Source: JAVWGW01 sp036655915
GTDB lineage: Bacteria > Actinomycetota > Coriobacteriia > Coriobacteriales > Eggerthellaceae
Direction: 5' to 3'
NCBI GenBank assembly: GCA_036655915.1
Contig: JAVVPE010000004.1
Location: forward strand, 1 to 50,918
DNA: 50,918 nucleotides
The position numbers and the translations under genes are program-made. Numbering within the stretch: position 1 is the stretch's first letter; each line of letters begins with the position of its first letter. The notes beneath the pieces were generated by a model. That model saw only the letters and a list, made by a program, of their open reading frames with translations, had not been told where the DNA came from and did not search any database. Below, one piece after another: positions 35,560 to 44,583 of this stretch.

Positions 35560-37041
35560 TTACGCAAAGGGGTCGATGACTCCGGTGGCCAGCAGCACGA
35601 TAGAGGCCACTGCCGCAATCAGGATAACGGCTGCAATAATCTTGTCGGGTGTACTTGCTAGATAGGCTTGCCCGCGTTCGTGTTTGCCCTTGATGTACAC
35701 GGCAATGCCCGGGGCGTACAGAATCGACATCAACATGACACCGGTTAAGCCACTGGCATACACTAAAAACAAGCTGTACAAAACGCCCACGATGCCCACA
35801 AGGTACCACTTAAACAAGGGTCCGGACAACTTCCCCAAAAAGCTTCCTTTTTCCTTAAATGCCAGCTTTGCAAAGTAGGCCGAAGAAAGCATGTAGGGCA
35901 CCAAAATCATCCCTAACGAAAGCAGATAGAAAAACTGGTAGGTCTGTTCGCTGAACAGCATGGAAATCAAGAAAATCTGCACGATCACGGCCGACGTGAT
36001 AAGCGTGACGATGGGCGCACCCTTTTTGTTCGTTTTCGCAAACGCCTTCACAAACACACCCTGGCGCGCCGCTTCGTAGGAAGATTCGGAAGAAAGCACC
36101 GTGTAGCCCAGCATGGCGCCCGTAAGCGACAGGATAACGCCGATGCTAACCAAAGTGCCACCCCAGGCGCCCACCGCGTATTCAAGCACCCCTGCCAGCG
36201 AAGGGTTGGCAAGCTGCGCCAATTCGGCGCGCGGCATGATACCCATGCCTAGGATAGATACCATGACATAAATACAAAAAACGCAGGTGAAGGAAATGAC
36301 CGTAGCGCGCCCCACATCTTTGGCGCGCTTGGCGCGACCGGAAAGGGCGACAGCACCTTCGATGCCCACAAACACCCAGGCCGTCACCGTGATGGCGCCC
36401 AAAACTTGATCGAAAAAGGGCATGCCGTTAGGTTCGCCCCAAAAGTTATCCATGAAAACGGCCAGGTCGAATTTCTGCAGCACGATGATGGCAACGATGG
36501 CCGTGATGATAGGAACGATTTTGCTGATGGTGATGACGGCATTGATGCCGGTGGCTTCCTTGATGCCGCGCGATACGATGAAAGTATAAAACCAGATGAG
36601 GCAAGAAGCGCCGATGATGGAAGGAATGTTGTTGCCCGACCCAAACACGGGAAAGAAATAGGACAGTGCCGAAAACAGCAGTGCCGAAAAACTGACGGTG
36701 CACAAGATGGCGCTGATCCAATAACCCCAGGCCGAATTGAAACCCACGAAATCGCCGAAACCCGCGCTGGCATAGCTATAGATGCCGCCGGTAAGCTCTG
36801 GCTTCAGGCGGCTTAAGCCATAAAAGCACATCATAAGGCAAAAGACCCCGCAAAAAGAAAGTGCCCACGCCGTGAGCACCGCACCTGTATTGGCGCCGTT
36901 GGCAGCCATGTCGCCACAGAGGGAAAAGACGCCACCACCGATGATGAGGGTGATAACGGTGGTTACCATGCGAAAGATTCCCAAACCCTGCGGATTCGTA
37001 ATGCCGGCATCTACGGACGGGGCTTTTATATCCGTGCTCAC
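35560..37041 (-). CDS. APC-superfamily amino acid permease/antiporter (basic amino acid type)
   Basis: 493 residues with 12-13 hydrophobic segments. The first helix VTTVITLIIGGGVFSLCGDMA contains the unwound GxG region that binds the substrate amino group; GGIYSYASAGFGDFVGF and the later VFVGIEGAVALSGRAKRAKDVG are typical of the arginine/ornithine or lysine antiporter branch. The exact exchange pair is not determined. GTG 37041 follows GAGGA at good spacing; the frame also has a TTG at 37059. No arc genes are in the window. Confidence 0.9.
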   Translation of the reverse strand: MSTDIKAPSVDAGITNPQGLGIFRMVTTVITLIIGGGVFSLCGDMAANGANTGAVLTAWALSFCGVFCLMMCFYGLSRLKPELTGGIYSYASAGFGDFVGFNSAWGYWISAILCTVSFSALLFSALSYFFPVFGSGNNIPSIIGASCLIWFYTFIVSRGIKEATGINAVITISKIVPIITAIVAIIVLQKFDLAVFMDNFWGEPNGMPFFDQVLGAITVTAWVFVGIEGAVALSGRAKRAKDVGRATVISFTCVFCIYVMVSILGMGIMPRAELAQLANPSLAGVLEYAVGAWGGTLVSIGVILSLTGAMLGYTVLSSESSYEAARQGVFVKAFAKTNKKGAPIVTLITSAVIVQIFLISMLFSEQTYQFFYLLSLGMILVPYMLSSAYFAKLAFKEKGSFLGKLSGPLFKWYLVGIVGVLYSLFLVYASGLTGVMLMSILYAPGIAVYIKGKHERGQAYLASTPDKIIAAVILIAAVASIVLLATGVIDPFA

Positions 37042-37230
37042 ATGATCACCATTCCTCAAAAGTCGTTGATGAAATCATACCCTACCCCCAGCTCTTCTGC
37101 GCCTTAAATTGCCCAAAATCCTCCTGTGGATGTATAAACTGACCTCGTTTATGCAAAAGCAGCCGAGGAACGTGTGAACGCTTTTTGCGAGCATGAAATG
37201 TAGCGGATGTGTACCAGTTGGGCGAATGAA

Positions 37231-37263
37231 TTAAAAAGGCCAGGAACTGTTAAGTTCCTGGCC
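37231..37263 (-). terminator. Terminator of the tRNA-Val gene
   Basis: Perfect 10-bp arms ggccaggaac (37238-37247) and gttcctggcc (37254-37263), followed on the minus strand by TTTTTAA. Confidence 0.9.
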
Positions 37264-37274
37264 TGCATAATCAA

Positions 37275-37349
<75 letters not shown>

Positions 37350-37440
37350 GTACGATGACGCCATGAGGTTGTGTTGCGCGTCAGCAAGTGGATATATTAC
37401 CAGAGTTCCCGCATCTGTCAAAGACATTTTTTAAAAAGTT

Positions 37441-37514
37441 TGGAGGCGACGCCCAGATTCGAACTGGGGGTGAGGGCTTTGCAGGCCCCTGCCTTACCGC
37501 TTGGCCACGTCGCC
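37441..37514 (-). tRNA. tRNA-Cys(GCA)
   Basis: Minus strand cloverleaf of 74 nt. The acceptor is GGCGACG/CGTCGCC with discriminator U (typical for Cys) and encoded CCA. The anticodon loop CTGCAAA gives GCA. Confidence 0.95.
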
Positions 37515-37535
37515 GAATTGCGCAGGAATGTCATT

Positions 37536-37574
37536 TAAAAAGCCGGCCAAATCATTACTCATTCGACCGGCTTT
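37536..37574 (-). terminator. Hairpin between tRNA-Gly and tRNA-Cys
   Basis: Arms aaagccgg (37539-37546) and ccggcttt (37567-37574) enclose a 20-base loop, followed on the minus strand by TTTAAATG. It may terminate or process the tRNA-Gly transcript. Confidence 0.6.
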
Positions 37575-37586
37575 AAGTGACCAAAA

Positions 37587-37662
<76 letters not shown>

Positions 37663-37779
37663 GCGCAAGAAGGTATACTACCTAAACCCCCGCATCGGTG
37701 CAAGCCTTTTTTTCAAAAACTTTAAAATTCGGCTAAATTTCCGCGAAATACCGCCCTTGCGTCCCACGATGCAGCCTTG

Positions 37780-38685
37780 TTACTCGTCAACGTGGCCATC
37801 GTCGGGTTCGATATGCACCAACACTTCACACACGTCATCGAAGCGCGCCTTGATGGTTTGCTCGACAACTTCTGAAAGCGCATGGGCGGCAAGCACGGTC
37901 ATGGCGGGTGCCACCAAAACGTGCAAATCGACGTAGACCTCCCCTTCCGTACCGCGTGTGCGAATCTTGTGAGAACTTTTCACCTGGTCAATCCCCTGCA
38001 CGCAGGCGCGAATATCTTCTTCGGGAATACGTGCGCGATCAGAAAGCGTGGCAAAGCCGTGGCGAAACACGTCATAAGCCGTATATAAAATGGCCACGGT
38101 AACCAAAAGCGCCATAACGGGGTCGGCAATGGGAATGCCGCAGACCACCAGAATCAACCCGATGATAACGCCCACCGAAACCATCGCATCGGACAGCGTA
38201 TGGCTTGCGTCTGCTATCAAAACCGGACTTTTGAGCAGCTTACCCTGTTTGTGTTCGTAGCGGGTCACCCCCAGGTTCACGCACAGCGTGCCAATCATCA
38301 CCAAAAAAGAGATGGGCGTAACGGTGGCACCGTAGGATTGTGTGATCAGCGCATTGACCGCATTGCTGCCCACGTTGAAAGCGGCGACAAGCAGCAAAAT
38401 GCCAATAACCAGGCTTGCGTAGGTTTCAAACTTTGCGTGGCCGTAAGGATGGCTCTCATCGGCCGGGCGAGCCGCCAGGGTAATACCTATAAGGCCAACC
38501 ACATTGCCCGCCGAATCAAACACACTGTGGACGCCATCGGCCTGCATGGCAGCCGACCCACTTATGGTGCCATAGATGTATTTGGCTGCAGCCACGGCCA
38601 GGTTAAGGAAAAGGATGGCCCACAGCACTCTTTTAATTTGGCGCATACGCGGCGAAACCGCCGCCTTGGAAAAGACCGCTGTCAT
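37780..38685 (-). CDS. Cation diffusion facilitator (CDF) family metal transporter
   Basis: 301 residues with six membrane segments and a C-terminal cytosolic domain of about 85 residues. Helix 2 carries ADGVHSVFDSAGN and helix 5 carries DASHTLSDAMVSVG, the two HxxxD sites that bind the transported metal; HPYGHAKFE in the loop is the family signature. It exports Zn, Fe, Mn or similar ions in exchange for protons; the metal is not determined. The gene is flanked by tRNA genes on both sides. Confidence 0.93.
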   Translation of the reverse strand: MTAVFSKAAVSPRMRQIKRVLWAILFLNLAVAAAKYIYGTISGSAAMQADGVHSVFDSAGNVVGLIGITLAARPADESHPYGHAKFETYASLVIGILLLVAAFNVGSNAVNALITQSYGATVTPISFLVMIGTLCVNLGVTRYEHKQGKLLKSPVLIADASHTLSDAMVSVGVIIGLILVVCGIPIADPVMALLVTVAILYTAYDVFRHGFATLSDRARIPEEDIRACVQGIDQVKSSHKIRTRGTEGEVYVDLHVLVAPAMTVLAAHALSEVVEQTIKARFDDVCEVLVHIEPDDGHVDE

Positions 38686-38709
38686 ACCTTGCCTTCTTCC
38701 CTTAGATGT

Positions 38710-38736
38710 AAAAAAAGAGCCAGTGGGCTCTTTTTG
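38710..38736 (-). terminator. Terminator of the tRNA-Leu gene
   Basis: Arms agagcc (38716-38721) and ggctct (38726-38731) with A-runs on the left and T-runs on the right, so it can also act on the other strand. It lies 9 bases past the CCA of tRNA-Leu. Confidence 0.85.
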
Positions 38737-38744
38737 AATTCTAT

Positions 38745-38830
38745 TGGTGTCGGAGGCGGGATTTGAACCCGCATACCCGTTAGGGCACTAGCACCTCAAG
38801 CTAGCGTGTCTGCCGTTCCACCACTCCGAC
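38745..38830 (-). tRNA. tRNA-Leu(GAG)
   Basis: Class II tRNA of 86 nt with a long variable arm. The acceptor is GTCGGAG/CTCCGAC followed by A and encoded CCA. The anticodon stem CTAGC/GCTAG encloses TTGAGGT, anticodon GAG. It lies 68 bases downstream of secG; the same secG to tRNA-Leu(GAG) order is known in E. coli (secG-leuU). Confidence 0.95.
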
Positions 38831-38898
38831 ACAGGTGCGCTAAGCGCAACGCAAGCTATTCTACCAAAAACTTGCGTGTTTCGCGCGAGAATTTTCAA

Positions 38899-39153
38899 CT
38901 AACGCGTAATTGTTCCTTGCGGATACACAATCATCAACAACAACAGGTCGACAATGAAGATGATCGCAAAAATAATGGTGATGCGATCGAGATTCTTCTC
39001 GATGATGCTGGTACCGGTTTGCGAGGAATACATAGAACTTGCGATGGCATCAGAAATACCGGTGCCTTTGCCCGAATGGAGCAAGATGAAGATGATAAGA
39101 CCGAGGCCTGAAATAACAAGAAAGGCAATTAAGACGATAAGTAAAGGGTTCAA
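38899..39153 (-). CDS. secG: Preprotein translocase subunit SecG
   Basis: 84 residues with two membrane segments (about 3-25 and 58-78) separated by the conserved loop LLHSGKGTGISDAI, the expected SecG form. It belongs to the SecYEG channel for protein export. It starts with TTG 39153 after AGGAGAA. It follows the glycolytic genes, as in many Gram-positives, but a diguanylate cyclase gene lies between. Confidence 0.93.
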   Translation of the reverse strand: MNPLLIVLIAFLVISGLGLIIFILLHSGKGTGISDAIASSMYSSQTGTSIIEKNLDRITIIFAIIFIVDLLLLMIVYPQGTITR

Positions 39154-39298
39154 AGTACGTTCTTCTCCTCAGATCACTACCAGTATTCGGTCAAACAAAG
39201 GTTTGCCGCAAGTTGATGATTATACCTATAAAGCCGGCCACTTGGCAAGAGGGCGGCTTCTTCCATAAAAAATGCTGCCTAAGCGGTGACGGACGGGT

Positions 39299-40750
39299 TT
39301 AATGGCCACGCTTTTTGCTTGAAGCATCCTTGTTGGCATACATTCTGTCGTCGGCGGCCTTAAATATCTTATCCACTGTCGTAAGTGTGTCGCTATCCCA
39401 GAAGGCGCAGCCAAACGCCGAACTTATGGCTACTTCTTCGCCGGCTTCCTTCCCCGCAAATTCTTGTAGAAGCGTATTCCAGATTTCCATCACTTCCTCT
39501 TGTGTTGTGTCCTGGAAGATAAGGGCAAATTCATCGCCGCCAATACGGAAGAGTGGATGGGGACCAAAAGCCTTGCGCAGTTTGGCAGAAAACATTCTTA
39601 GGTAGGCATCACCCGCCTGGTGGCCTTGAGCATCGTTTATCTTCTTCAAGTTGTTGAGATCGAACACGCCGATACCAAAACCGTGCGAGAGCTTTTCCTG
39701 CGTTGACCAGCGCGCCACTTCCCGTTCATAGCTGGTGCGGTTACCCACGCCCGTCAAATGATCAACTTCAGCCAAAGCCTTCATCTTGCGGTCGTAGCTG
39801 CGCACCAGGTGTGCGGTGATGGCTACAACAACGGCAGCAACCAGCAGCGAAAGCACAAAAGCGATACCCAGCTGAGAAATCATTTGCACTTTGAAATCGT
39901 TCGTATTCTTTTCAACTACCAAATACCAATTTAAGTTTGGGACATATTTGGTGATGATATAGCCATCTGTGTTGTTACTGTGATACCAGCGCTGGCTTGT
40001 TTGTGTTGTGTTGACCGTGATAGCTTGCGCCATATCCTTAAAGGAATCGTCGGTGAAAAGATTGACTTGCTGAAATTCGGTCAGCGTCGAAGAAAGCTGG
40101 ATGTTGCCCTGCTGATCAATCAGGTAGGCGTGAACATCAAATTGGTTTTCATTTTCCATCAAAAACGCCTGAATGGCGGGGGTATTCAACCCAACACCCA
40201 CGACGCCGAGCAGCTTGCCTTCTTCATCGTAGAGCTTACAATTGACGAAAATGGTGACGGAATCGTTGCTGGCTTCATCGTTATCAACGTTGAGCGCGCA
40301 TTCCGCCGGATCTGCCAGAAAATCAAAAAACCAGGTGTTTTCAGGATCGCCCGGCACAAGCGTGCGATCGATGCCGTTTTTATAGTGGTAGTAGGTGTTT
40401 GTTTTTGCCGAAACTAAAAAAACGGAATCAAAGTTATATTTTTGCTGGTAGGAAGCAAGATAATCCTTGAGCATGGATACACCTTCGCCAGAAAGACCCG
40501 CCGCCGCTTCCGTGTGCATGAAATCTTGCAAGAAGGTGTCGTGTGCCATGGTGATGGAAACGTTGATAGGCTGATCCATTAGGGCATTTATGTTGCCGTA
40601 GATATTTTCGGAAGTCAGTTCGGATACGGCTTCGACATCTTTTTGAAACAGGGATTGGAAGGAAAAATAGGAAACGATGCCCGACAGAGCAAAGCCCGCC
40701 ACGATAACCAAGGAGATGATAACCCCGATTGAAGAAAATCCCTTTTTCAC
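39299..40750 (-). CDS. Cache-domain sensor diguanylate cyclase (GGDEF)
   Basis: 483 residues. One membrane segment (about 8-28), an extracellular region to about 285 that fits a double Cache sensor (including FDSVFLVSAKTNTYYHY and GVVGVGLNTPAIQ), a second membrane segment (about 293-314), then a GGDEF domain: DHLTGVGNRTSYE, VFDLNNLKKIND and an intact FRIGGDEFALIF with GGDEF at 404-408. This predicts cyclic-di-GMP synthesis. The inhibitory I-site RxxD is absent (the positions are Phe395 and His398), so product inhibition may be lacking. It starts with GTG 40750. A possible TATACT -10 between gpmI and this gene could give it its own promoter. Confidence 0.92.
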   Translation of the reverse strand: MKKGFSSIGVIISLVIVAGFALSGIVSYFSFQSLFQKDVEAVSELTSENIYGNINALMDQPINVSITMAHDTFLQDFMHTEAAAGLSGEGVSMLKDYLASYQQKYNFDSVFLVSAKTNTYYHYKNGIDRTLVPGDPENTWFFDFLADPAECALNVDNDEASNDSVTIFVNCKLYDEEGKLLGVVGVGLNTPAIQAFLMENENQFDVHAYLIDQQGNIQLSSTLTEFQQVNLFTDDSFKDMAQAITVNTTQTSQRWYHSNNTDGYIITKYVPNLNWYLVVEKNTNDFKVQMISQLGIAFVLSLLVAAVVVAITAHLVRSYDRKMKALAEVDHLTGVGNRTSYEREVARWSTQEKLSHGFGIGVFDLNNLKKINDAQGHQAGDAYLRMFSAKLRKAFGPHPLFRIGGDEFALIFQDTTQEEVMEIWNTLLQEFAGKEAGEEVAISSAFGCAFWDSDTLTTVDKIFKAADDRMYANKDASSKKRGH

Positions 40751-40800
40751 CCCGCCGCGCCCCTTGCCTTCGGAAACCTTTGCCTAAGTATAACGTAGTT

Positions 40801-42405
40801 TTAGACCCCTTTAACCAGGAGGGATTCGGCATCCATTTCGGCAGGAATTTCCAGGCCCATAATAGCAAGAAGCGTAGGGGCGATATTACTTAAGGCAGCG
40901 GTGGGCACAGCGCGCAAGCCAAGGGATGCACCGGGGGCGCTATCTACCAACAGCAGCGGCACGGGTGCCGTTGTGTGCGCGGTAAAAGGCGTGCCATCAG
41001 CTGCGGCCATTTTGTCGGCATTGCCGTGATCGGCAGTGATAAGCGCCGCACCATGTGCGCGCTCAAGCGCGGCAAGCACACGCTCAAGGGCAGCATCGAC
41101 CGCCTCCACCGCGCGGATGGCTGCCGCCACTGACCCGGTGTGCCCCACCATATCGCAGTTGGCAAAATTGACGATGTAGACATCGGCCTGCTGCGCATCA
41201 ATGGCCGCCGCTAAGGTGCGCGCCACTTCCGGTGCACTCATTTCTGGCTGCAGATCATAGGTGGCCACCTGCGCAGAAGGGATTAACACGCGCTGCTCAC
41301 CTTTTTTGGGCTGTTCCACTCCGCCGTTAAAGAAGAAGGTGACGTGCGCATATTTTTCGGTTTCGGCAATGTGATACTGTGCAAGCCCTGCTGCGGCCAG
41401 CACATCGGCCAGCACGTTTTGAGGGAATTGCTTGGGGAAGGCAACGGCAGCATCAAGAGTGACATCATATTGGGTCAAGCACACAAAATGCACGCGGGGG
41501 CGGCGGCTGCGGGCAAACCCGGTGAAATCTTCGTCGATGATGGCGTGCGCTAGTTCGCGGGCACGGTCGGGGCGGAAGTTGAAAAACACCACCGCATCGC
41601 CATCGCGCATGCCGCGCCCATCAAGCGAAGCCGGTACAACAAATTCATCGGTGACGCCCTGGGCATAGGAATCGCTAACGAAGCGCAGGGGCGTTGTGCG
41701 CGCCTGCGGCGTGCCGCATACGATGGCGTCGTAGGCTTGCGCCACGCGATCCCAACGATTATCGCGATCCATGGCAAAATAGCGGCCTTCGATGCTGGCC
41801 AGCGAAACAGTGGACGAGGCATCTTCAAACCTTGTTAAAAACGCCTGCAATTCTTTGAGGTAAGCCAAGCCGCTTTGGGGTGCCACATCGCGCCCATCCA
41901 AAAAGCAATGGATGCGAATATCGCCCACGCCGCTGGACACCGCATGGCGCACGAGCGCGTAGAGGTGCTGGTTGCTAGAATGCACTCCCCCATCGGAAAG
42001 CAGACCCATCACATGCAGGGCTGCGCCGGGTTTTTTAGCCACTTCGATAGCCTCATTGAGCGCTTCGTTGTGTTCTAGCGAGCCATCGGCGCAGGCGCGA
42101 TTGATGCGCGTCAATTCCTGATACACCGTGCGCCCCGCGCCGATGTTAAGGTGCCCCACTTCAGAATTTCCCATCTGACCTGCGGGCAAACCAACCGCTT
42201 CCTGCGAGGCTTCAAGCTTTATGTGGGGGCAGGTGGCAAAAAGCTTGTCGAGACAGGGGGTATGCGCCTGCGAAATGGCGTTGGTAGGCCCGGGTGCTGC
42301 CAGGCCGAAGCCGTCCATGATAACAAGGCATGCGGGCGTGCGCAGCGCAGGGTTTTTGCGAGGTGCTTCGCTGCATGCGGGGGTAGATGCGGGGGTCGTG
42401 CTCAT
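40801..42405 (-). CDS. gpmI: 2,3-bisphosphoglycerate-independent phosphoglycerate mutase
   Basis: 534 residues, a metal-dependent (Mn) mutase interconverting 3- and 2-phosphoglycerate. It shows IMDGFGL near the start, GNSEVGHLNIGAGR with the catalytic Ser, HCFLDGRDVAPQSGL, and late ADHGNADKM with metal ligands. The ATG at 42405 overlaps the tpiA stop as TAATG and is preferred to the ATG at 42414. The first 25 residues are a variable extension. It is the last glycolytic gene of the gap-pgk-tpiA-gpmI run. Confidence 0.95.
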   Translation of the reverse strand: MSTTPASTPACSEAPRKNPALRTPACLVIMDGFGLAAPGPTNAISQAHTPCLDKLFATCPHIKLEASQEAVGLPAGQMGNSEVGHLNIGAGRTVYQELTRINRACADGSLEHNEALNEAIEVAKKPGAALHVMGLLSDGGVHSSNQHLYALVRHAVSSGVGDIRIHCFLDGRDVAPQSGLAYLKELQAFLTRFEDASSTVSLASIEGRYFAMDRDNRWDRVAQAYDAIVCGTPQARTTPLRFVSDSYAQGVTDEFVVPASLDGRGMRDGDAVVFFNFRPDRARELAHAIIDEDFTGFARSRRPRVHFVCLTQYDVTLDAAVAFPKQFPQNVLADVLAAAGLAQYHIAETEKYAHVTFFFNGGVEQPKKGEQRVLIPSAQVATYDLQPEMSAPEVARTLAAAIDAQQADVYIVNFANCDMVGHTGSVAAAIRAVEAVDAALERVLAALERAHGAALITADHGNADKMAAADGTPFTAHTTAPVPLLLVDSAPGASLGLRAVPTAALSNIAPTLLAIMGLEIPAEMDAESLLVKGV

Positions 42406-43172
42406 TACAGGCACGCCTCTATCAGTTGCTTGAAGCTTGCCGCATTAAGCGCCGCGCCGCCAATAAGGCCACCATCGATGTTTTCCTGTGCCATCAGGCC
42501 TTCCACATTTTCGGGCTTCATGGAACCGCCATAGAGCACACGGATGGCCTGTGCCACAGCGTCCCCGTACATTTCGGCGATGGTCTGGCGCAGGGCGGCA
42601 CATACCGCTTCGGCCTGCTGCGGCGTGGCGGTGCGACCGGTGCCGATGGCCCACACGGGTTCGTAGGCCACAACGCTGGCTGCCACCTCTTCGGCGTCAA
42701 GGCCGGCAACGGCAGCACGCAGCTGAGCGCACACAAATTCGTCTGTGGTGCCCGCGTCACGCACGGCCAGCGATTCACCCACGCAGATAATAGGTGTTAA
42801 ACCCCCGGCAATAAGCGCCTTGGCCTTGCGGTTGACCGCTTCATCGGTTTCGGCAAACAGGGCACGGCGTTCTGAATGGCCGATGATGCAATGCGTGCAG
42901 CCAATATCTTTGAGCATGGCCACCGAAACTTCGCCGGTAAACGCACCGGATGCTTCCCAATAGACGTTTTGTGCGCCCACGCAAACATGTGTTTTGTCGA
43001 AATCGAGCACCGTCTTTGCCGGCTTTAGATCGACAAAAGGTGGGCATATCACCACATCAACCGCATCCCAGCGATCGTCGTATTGATTTGAAATATCCTG
43101 GGTAAGCACCACGGCTTCGGCAATGGTGTTGTTCATTTTCCAGTTGCCGGCCATCATAGGTTTGCGTGCCAT
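42405..43172 (-). CDS. tpiA: Triosephosphate isomerase
   Basis: 255 residues. It interconverts dihydroxyacetone phosphate and glyceraldehyde 3-phosphate. AGNWKMN at the start (catalytic Lys), CIIGHSERR with the catalytic His, and YEPVWAIGTGRTAT with the catalytic Glu and the flexible loop are intact. ATG 43172 after GAAAGGAATG is chosen; the frame extends further to 43220. It is coupled to gpmI by a one-base overlap. Confidence 0.97.
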   Translation of the reverse strand: MARKPMMAGNWKMNNTIAEAVVLTQDISNQYDDRWDAVDVVICPPFVDLKPAKTVLDFDKTHVCVGAQNVYWEASGAFTGEVSVAMLKDIGCTHCIIGHSERRALFAETDEAVNRKAKALIAGGLTPIICVGESLAVRDAGTTDEFVCAQLRAAVAGLDAEEVAASVVAYEPVWAIGTGRTATPQQAEAVCAALRQTIAEMYGDAVAQAIRVLYGGSMKPENVEGLMAQENIDGGLIGGAALNAASFKQLIEACL

Positions 43173-43279
43173 TTCATTCCTTTCATTGCAGCTTAGAGTG
43201 TAGCGCACAGTGCTGCCCATACTTTTCGTGCGGGCGTTTGAGCAAAAAGCAAGCCCAGGTGGGCAAGCTGGCAGGTGTG

Positions 43280-44464
43280 CTAGCGCAAGGCTTCCACGCC
43301 GGGCAAGGCTTCGCCCTGCACCAGTTCCATCGAAGCGCCGCCGCCGGTTGAAATAAAGGTCATCTTTTCGGCAAGCTTGAATTTGTTGACTGCGGCCACG
43401 CTATCGCCACCGCCAATAATGGTATCTGCCTGCGCGTTTTGCGCCACCGCTTCGGCCACAGCCTTTGTGCCCGCCGCAAAAGCTTCCATTTCAAACACAC
43501 CCATGGGGCCGTTCCAAAAGACAGTTTTTGCCTGCGCCACCGCCTGGGCATACAGGGCGGATGTTTCAGGCCCTATGTCAAGACCCATCCTGTCATCAGG
43601 TATTTTATCGGCCGCCACCACGCTTGTCTGCGCATCTTCGGCAAAGCGATCAGCAACGACCACATCGGTGGGAAGCAAAATGGTGGTACCCGATTTGGCC
43701 GCCTTGGCAAGCATGGCCTGCGCGCGATCAACCCAGGCTTCTTCTTTCAAAGAAGTGCCCACCTGCTTGCCTTGGGCGAGCAAAAACGTGAAGCACATGC
43801 CGCCGCCGATAATGAGCGTATCCACTTTGCCGATAAGCGCATCGATAACCGCCACTTTATCAGACACCTTCGAGCCGCCCAAAATGGCGACGAAGGGACG
43901 CTTGGGGTTTTCCAACATGGTGCTAAGCGTGGCCACCTCGCGCGAAAGCAGCTTGCCCGCATAGGCGGGCAAAAGTGCTGCCACGCCTGCTGTGGAAGCG
44001 TGGGCGCGGTGTGCCGTGCCGAAAGCATCGTTGACATACACTTCGCCCAAGGCCGCCAATTCTTGGCAAAAAGCGGGATCATTTTTCTTTTCGCGCGCAT
44101 CAAAGCGCAGGTTTTCAAGCAACAGCACCTGCCCCTTTTCCAAAGCGGCAGCCTTGGCCTGGGCATCGGCACCCACAGTGTCGGTGGCAAACACAACCGG
44201 CGCACCCAAAAGCTCGCTTAAACAACGCGCTGCCGGAGCCAGCGAGAAATCGGCTTCAAAGCCCGTACCGGCAGGCCGCCCCAGATGGCTCATCAAAATA
44301 ACGCGTGCGCCCTGGCCAATCAAGTACGTAAGTGTCGGCAAGGCCGCACGAATGCGCGTATCATCGGCAACACAGCCAGCTTTAAGCGGCACATTAAAAT
44401 CAACCCGGCACAAAACGCGCTTACCCGCAAGGTCTGCCTGCTCCAAAGTTTTAACCCCAGCCAT
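43280..44464 (-). CDS. pgk: Phosphoglycerate kinase
   Basis: 394 residues. It transfers phosphate from 1,3-bisphosphoglycerate to ADP. The start VLCRVDFNVPLKAG, the LMSHLGRP segment, the ILGGSKVSDKV hinge region, and GGGDSVAAV near the end are all present. ATG 44464 follows AGGAG with good spacing. The same frame is open upstream to a TTG at 44527 through a hexamer repeat encoding Ser-Lys dipeptides, so an N-terminal extension of 21 residues is possible but not preferred. Confidence 0.96.
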   Translation of the reverse strand: MAGVKTLEQADLAGKRVLCRVDFNVPLKAGCVADDTRIRAALPTLTYLIGQGARVILMSHLGRPAGTGFEADFSLAPAARCLSELLGAPVVFATDTVGADAQAKAAALEKGQVLLLENLRFDAREKKNDPAFCQELAALGEVYVNDAFGTAHRAHASTAGVAALLPAYAGKLLSREVATLSTMLENPKRPFVAILGGSKVSDKVAVIDALIGKVDTLIIGGGMCFTFLLAQGKQVGTSLKEEAWVDRAQAMLAKAAKSGTTILLPTDVVVADRFAEDAQTSVVAADKIPDDRMGLDIGPETSALYAQAVAQAKTVFWNGPMGVFEMEAFAAGTKAVAEAVAQNAQADTIIGGGDSVAAVNKFKLAEKMTFISTGGGASMELVQGEALPGVEALR

Positions 44465-44490
44465 AAGCACTCCTAAAAACAGTCCAAATC

Positions 44491-44526
44491 TGCTCTTACT
44501 CTTACTCTTGCTATTGCTCTTGCTCA
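44491..44526 (-). repeat. Six-copy imperfect hexanucleotide repeat before pgk
   Basis: Six tandem hexamers read on the plus strand: tgctct, tactct, tactct, tgctat, tgctct, tgctca. The minus strand reads AGAGCA-like units that encode Ser-Lys/Asn dipeptides in frame with pgk. It lies between the gap hairpin and the pgk ribosome site. Confidence 0.85.
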
Positions 44527-44541
44527 ATCCCTAAAACACCA

Positions 44542-44577
44542 GGAGCCCTGAGGGGCACATGCATCCCCCAGGGCTCC
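44542..44577 (-). terminator. Hairpin after gap
   Basis: Arms ggagccctg (44542-44550) and cagggctcc (44569-44577) with an inner ggggcacatgcatcccc, 6 bases past the gap stop codon, followed on the minus strand by TGGTGTTTTAG. The T-run is short, so partial termination or mRNA 3'-end protection between gap and pgk is plausible. Confidence 0.65.
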
Positions 44578-44583
44578 GTCAGG

